From assembly GCA_017622635.1 (NCBI GenBank), contig JAGAQS010000139.1:1-5943 (forward strand): DNA of 5,943 nt. Reading direction: 5' to 3'. The notes beneath the pieces were generated by a model. It saw nothing but the letters and a program-made list of their open reading frames with translations, ran no database searches and had not been told where the DNA came from. The position numbers were made by a program, and so were the translations under genes. The DNA comes from Ruminococcus sp. (GTDB lineage Bacteria > Bacillota > Clostridia > Oscillospirales > Ruminococcaceae). Below, one piece after another: positions 5,729 to 5,943 of the stretch (its first letter is position 1; every line of letters begins with the position of its first letter).

Positions 5729-5943
5729 ATGAGGAAAATAAAATTTTTTATTATGGCGTTTGTGCTTGTGGGAATTATGTTTTTATTCAGTGGGTGTGCA
5801 TATTACAGCAGCAATTTTGACTTTGAATTTAACGGTGAGTATATGGCGGACAAATACGTTGACCTGCTCATTCCGCTTGATGAAACGGACGAATTTTACA
5901 CGGACTACAACTGCAATATAGAGGGTAATATAGAAATTCCCGA
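5729..5943 (+). CDS. Putative lipoprotein, N-terminal part (runs off window end)
   Basis: Seventy-one complete codons are visible with no stop before the window end. The product starts with a lipoprotein signal peptide: basic M-R-K-I-K, a hydrophobic core (about 6-20) and the lipobox-like L-F-S-G-C with C23 as the likely lipidated residue. Residue -3 is F rather than the commoner L, which is tolerated. The mature part visible so far is acidic and rich in aromatic residues (Y, F, D, E), predicted to sit outside the membrane, anchored by a diacylglycerol. Translation signals are good: AAAGGA (5713-5718) and GGTGAT (5720-5725) precede the ATG. The gene has its own promoter with inverted repeats. 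Nothing visible identifies a function; the rest of the protein is needed. The class call (lipoprotein) is fairly sure. Confidence 0.82.
   Translation, partial: MRKIKFFIMAFVLVGIMFLFSGCAYYSSNFDFEFNGEYMADKYVDLLIPLDETDEFYTDYNCNIEGNIEIP

Overview
The window looks like a chromosomal housekeeping stretch from an AT-rich, low-GC Gram-positive bacterium of the Clostridia, most like Ruminococcus and its relatives (Oscillospiraceae). The reasons are the YerC-type TrpR homologue, the lon-engB gene order known from Firmicutes, strong Shine-Dalgarno sites, sigma-A-type promoters with 17-bp spacers, and a codon style rich in CTT, CGT and CCG. Genus-level assignment is an impression, not a result.

Layout. 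Positions 1-327 hold the 3' end of a Cof-type HAD phosphatase. It converges on a YerC/TrpR-family regulator (365-667, minus strand), and the two share a hairpin terminator at 331-358. Between the regulator and lon is a 243-bp divergent intergenic region with one good promoter on each strand and three separate symmetric elements. A 19-bp odd palindrome lies almost exactly midway between the two promoters. From 911 to 5589, four plus-strand genes are tightly packed: lon (ATP-dependent protease), engB (ribosome-assembly GTPase, TTG start), lysA (diaminopimelate decarboxylase) and an unrecognised 125-residue protein that starts 4 nt after lysA. The unit ends in a strong 12-bp-stem terminator at 5596-5631. 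A new promoter (5678-5706) with nested inverted repeats then drives a lipoprotein gene that runs off the window at 5729-5943.

How they fit together. The promoter at 810-838 and terminator at 5596-5631 suggest one lon-engB-lysA-orf transcript covering protein quality control, 50S subunit maturation and the last step of lysine synthesis. No strong internal promoter, terminator or lysine riboswitch is visible before lysA. The divergent YerC-like regulator is a natural candidate to act on the shared intergenic region, but nothing in the sequence proves that.

I found no mobile element, CRISPR array, tRNA, rRNA or obvious new multi-gene system. The points most worth a second look are the symmetric elements in the two promoter regions and the unknown lysA-coupled protein.
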